Positions 63,247 through 64,000 of a DNA stretch of 64,000 nucleotides are shown piece by piece. Position numbers and translations under genes: made by a program. The stretch spans positions 1 through 64,000 of the forward strand of contig JAGBNK010000022.1 of NCBI GenBank assembly GCA_017634455.1, given 5' to 3'. The stretch is from Lachnospiraceae bacterium. GTDB taxonomy: Bacteria; Bacillota; Clostridia; Lachnospirales; Lachnospiraceae. Within the stretch, counting starts at the first letter, position 1. Each line of letters begins with the position of its first letter. The notes under the pieces are model-generated. The model saw only the letters and a list, made by a program, of their open reading frames with translations, had not been told where the DNA came from and did not search any database.

Positions 63247-64000
63247 ATGAAAGATTATGCAATATCATTTTACAAAAACTTCAAGTGCATAGGGGGAGAA
63301 TGTCCTCATACCTGCTGTCAGGGCTGGAAGATTCTGGTGGACAACAAAACCTATGATGCTCTTAATAATATAAGCGCCTCGGATCCTGTGGCTGCAAAAT
63401 GTAAATCCTGTGTGACAACCCGATATAGATTTGATTTCACAAGGGAGACTCAGCGACTTATGCGACACAGTTTATCTGGAAAATGTGTCTGCCTGTCCCC
63501 GGAAGGATTATGTGAAATACAACAGGCTGGAAGAGATGATCTTATGCCTACAATCTGCAAGAATTATCCAAGGAGAATCATGGATTTGGGGAAGATTACG
63601 GAGACCACATTAGAATTGTCTTGTCCTGAGGCTGCCAGATTATTTATAGAACAAGGGATGTCTATGAAGATGGAGGAGATTACTCTTGCACCATTTGAGG
63701 TGAATTGGATCATTGGAAATGAGGATGACAGGTTCTATGATTTCCTCATGGAATTAAGAGACAATATCACTCATCAGATAGAATCATTGTCTGCAATTGA
63801 TGGTAATGCCTTGAATAGGATTTATACTATAGCTTTCGATATGCACCATGAGATTCTAAGAGATAATCTAAAGGACGCCAGGGATTTGTTACATGGTTTT
63901 GCTATAGGCGACATGGCTGATGGAAGTACTGATTATATGTTCTATCCTATGGAGATTATGGACAAGGTTATTGCATATAATATCTGCCCTCAGATTACGG
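63247..64000 (+). CDS. fliB: FliB-like flagellin lysine-N-methylase (partial)
   Basis: The frame is open from the ATG at 63247 to the window end (251 codons, 3' part missing). The cysteine-rich N-terminus KCIGGECPHTCCQGWKI, then GKCVCLSPEGLCEIQQ and ICKNYPRRI, match FliB-type lysine methylases, which modify flagellin using an Fe-S cluster and SAM. It fits with the chemotaxis genes in the window. FliB relatives of unknown target are common in Clostridia, so the flagellin role is an inference. Confidence 0.85.
   Translation, partial: MKDYAISFYKNFKCIGGECPHTCCQGWKILVDNKTYDALNNISASDPVAAKCKSCVTTRYRFDFTRETQRLMRHSLSGKCVCLSPEGLCEIQQAGRDDLMPTICKNYPRRIMDLGKITETTLELSCPEAARLFIEQGMSMKMEEITLAPFEVNWIIGNEDDRFYDFLMELRDNITHQIESLSAIDGNALNRIYTIAFDMHHEILRDNLKDARDLLHGFAIGDMADGSTDYMFYPMEIMDKVIAYNICPQIT

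Overview
The window looks like a chromosome segment of a low-GC anaerobic Firmicute of the Lachnospiraceae (Butyrivibrio/Pseudobutyrivibrio/Roseburia-like). The inference rests on the gene content: plant-hemicellulose glycosidases with GPH-type sugar symporters, AraC regulators, chemotaxis receptors, a FliB-type flagellin methylase, an ECF vitamin transporter, DUF4250 and DUF6472 small proteins and PKTG-type wall sorting. No rRNA, tRNA or CRISPR array was found.

Layout. (1) 0.4-1.8 kb: pyruvate kinase. (2) 2-13.7 kb: a glycan-use island with a GPH transporter, a divergent AraC regulator and a tight operon GH1-GH39-GH2-GPH-GH43. It lies between two near-identical terminators. (3) 13.8-20.7 kb: a decamer repeat patch, DUF4250, phosphate acetyltransferase, an AraC regulator divergent from a GH31 glucosidase/xylosidase, and a chemotaxis receptor. 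(4) 20.9-35 kb: the most unusual region. A small XRE repressor faces an operon of a PlsC-like acyltransferase and six tandem AMP-forming acyl ligases, nearly all starting with the tag LTGYPSIDKPW. Translationally coupled small genes are interspersed, and two orphan ligase C-terminal tails remain as scars of recombination. (5) 35-38.6 kb: an accessory, decayed stretch with three 34-bp elements with inverted ends, a broken gene, a probable type I toxin locus, an LprI-like lipoprotein, a metallophosphoesterase, a duplicated lipoprotein scar and five 74-bp repeats. (6) 38.6-54.3 kb: mostly core genes (recJ-like nuclease, MCP-like soluble protein, lipase, methyltransferase, hslO, nadE, L,D-transpeptidase, hisC, response regulator-HPt, GGDEF-PAS). 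(7) 54.4-61.6 kb: a cobalamin riboswitch heading a DUF4430 surface protein, a complete ECF transporter (T, fused A-A', S) and a wall-anchored protein that combines a DUF4430 beta-domain with an alpha/alpha-barrel, the two folds that make up animal intrinsic factor/transcobalamin. (8) 61.7-64 kb: apt, a HAD phosphatase and a fliB-like gene cut by the window end.

How they work together: the glycosidases release xylose, arabinose, galactose and glucose from oligosaccharides imported by cation symport, feeding glycolysis (pyk) and acetate formation (pta). The 54-61 kb cluster is best read as a B12-repressed capture-and-import system: surface proteins bind the corrinoid and hand it to the ECF transporter. 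The ligase array probably activates several different carboxylic acids, but its product cannot be read from sequence.
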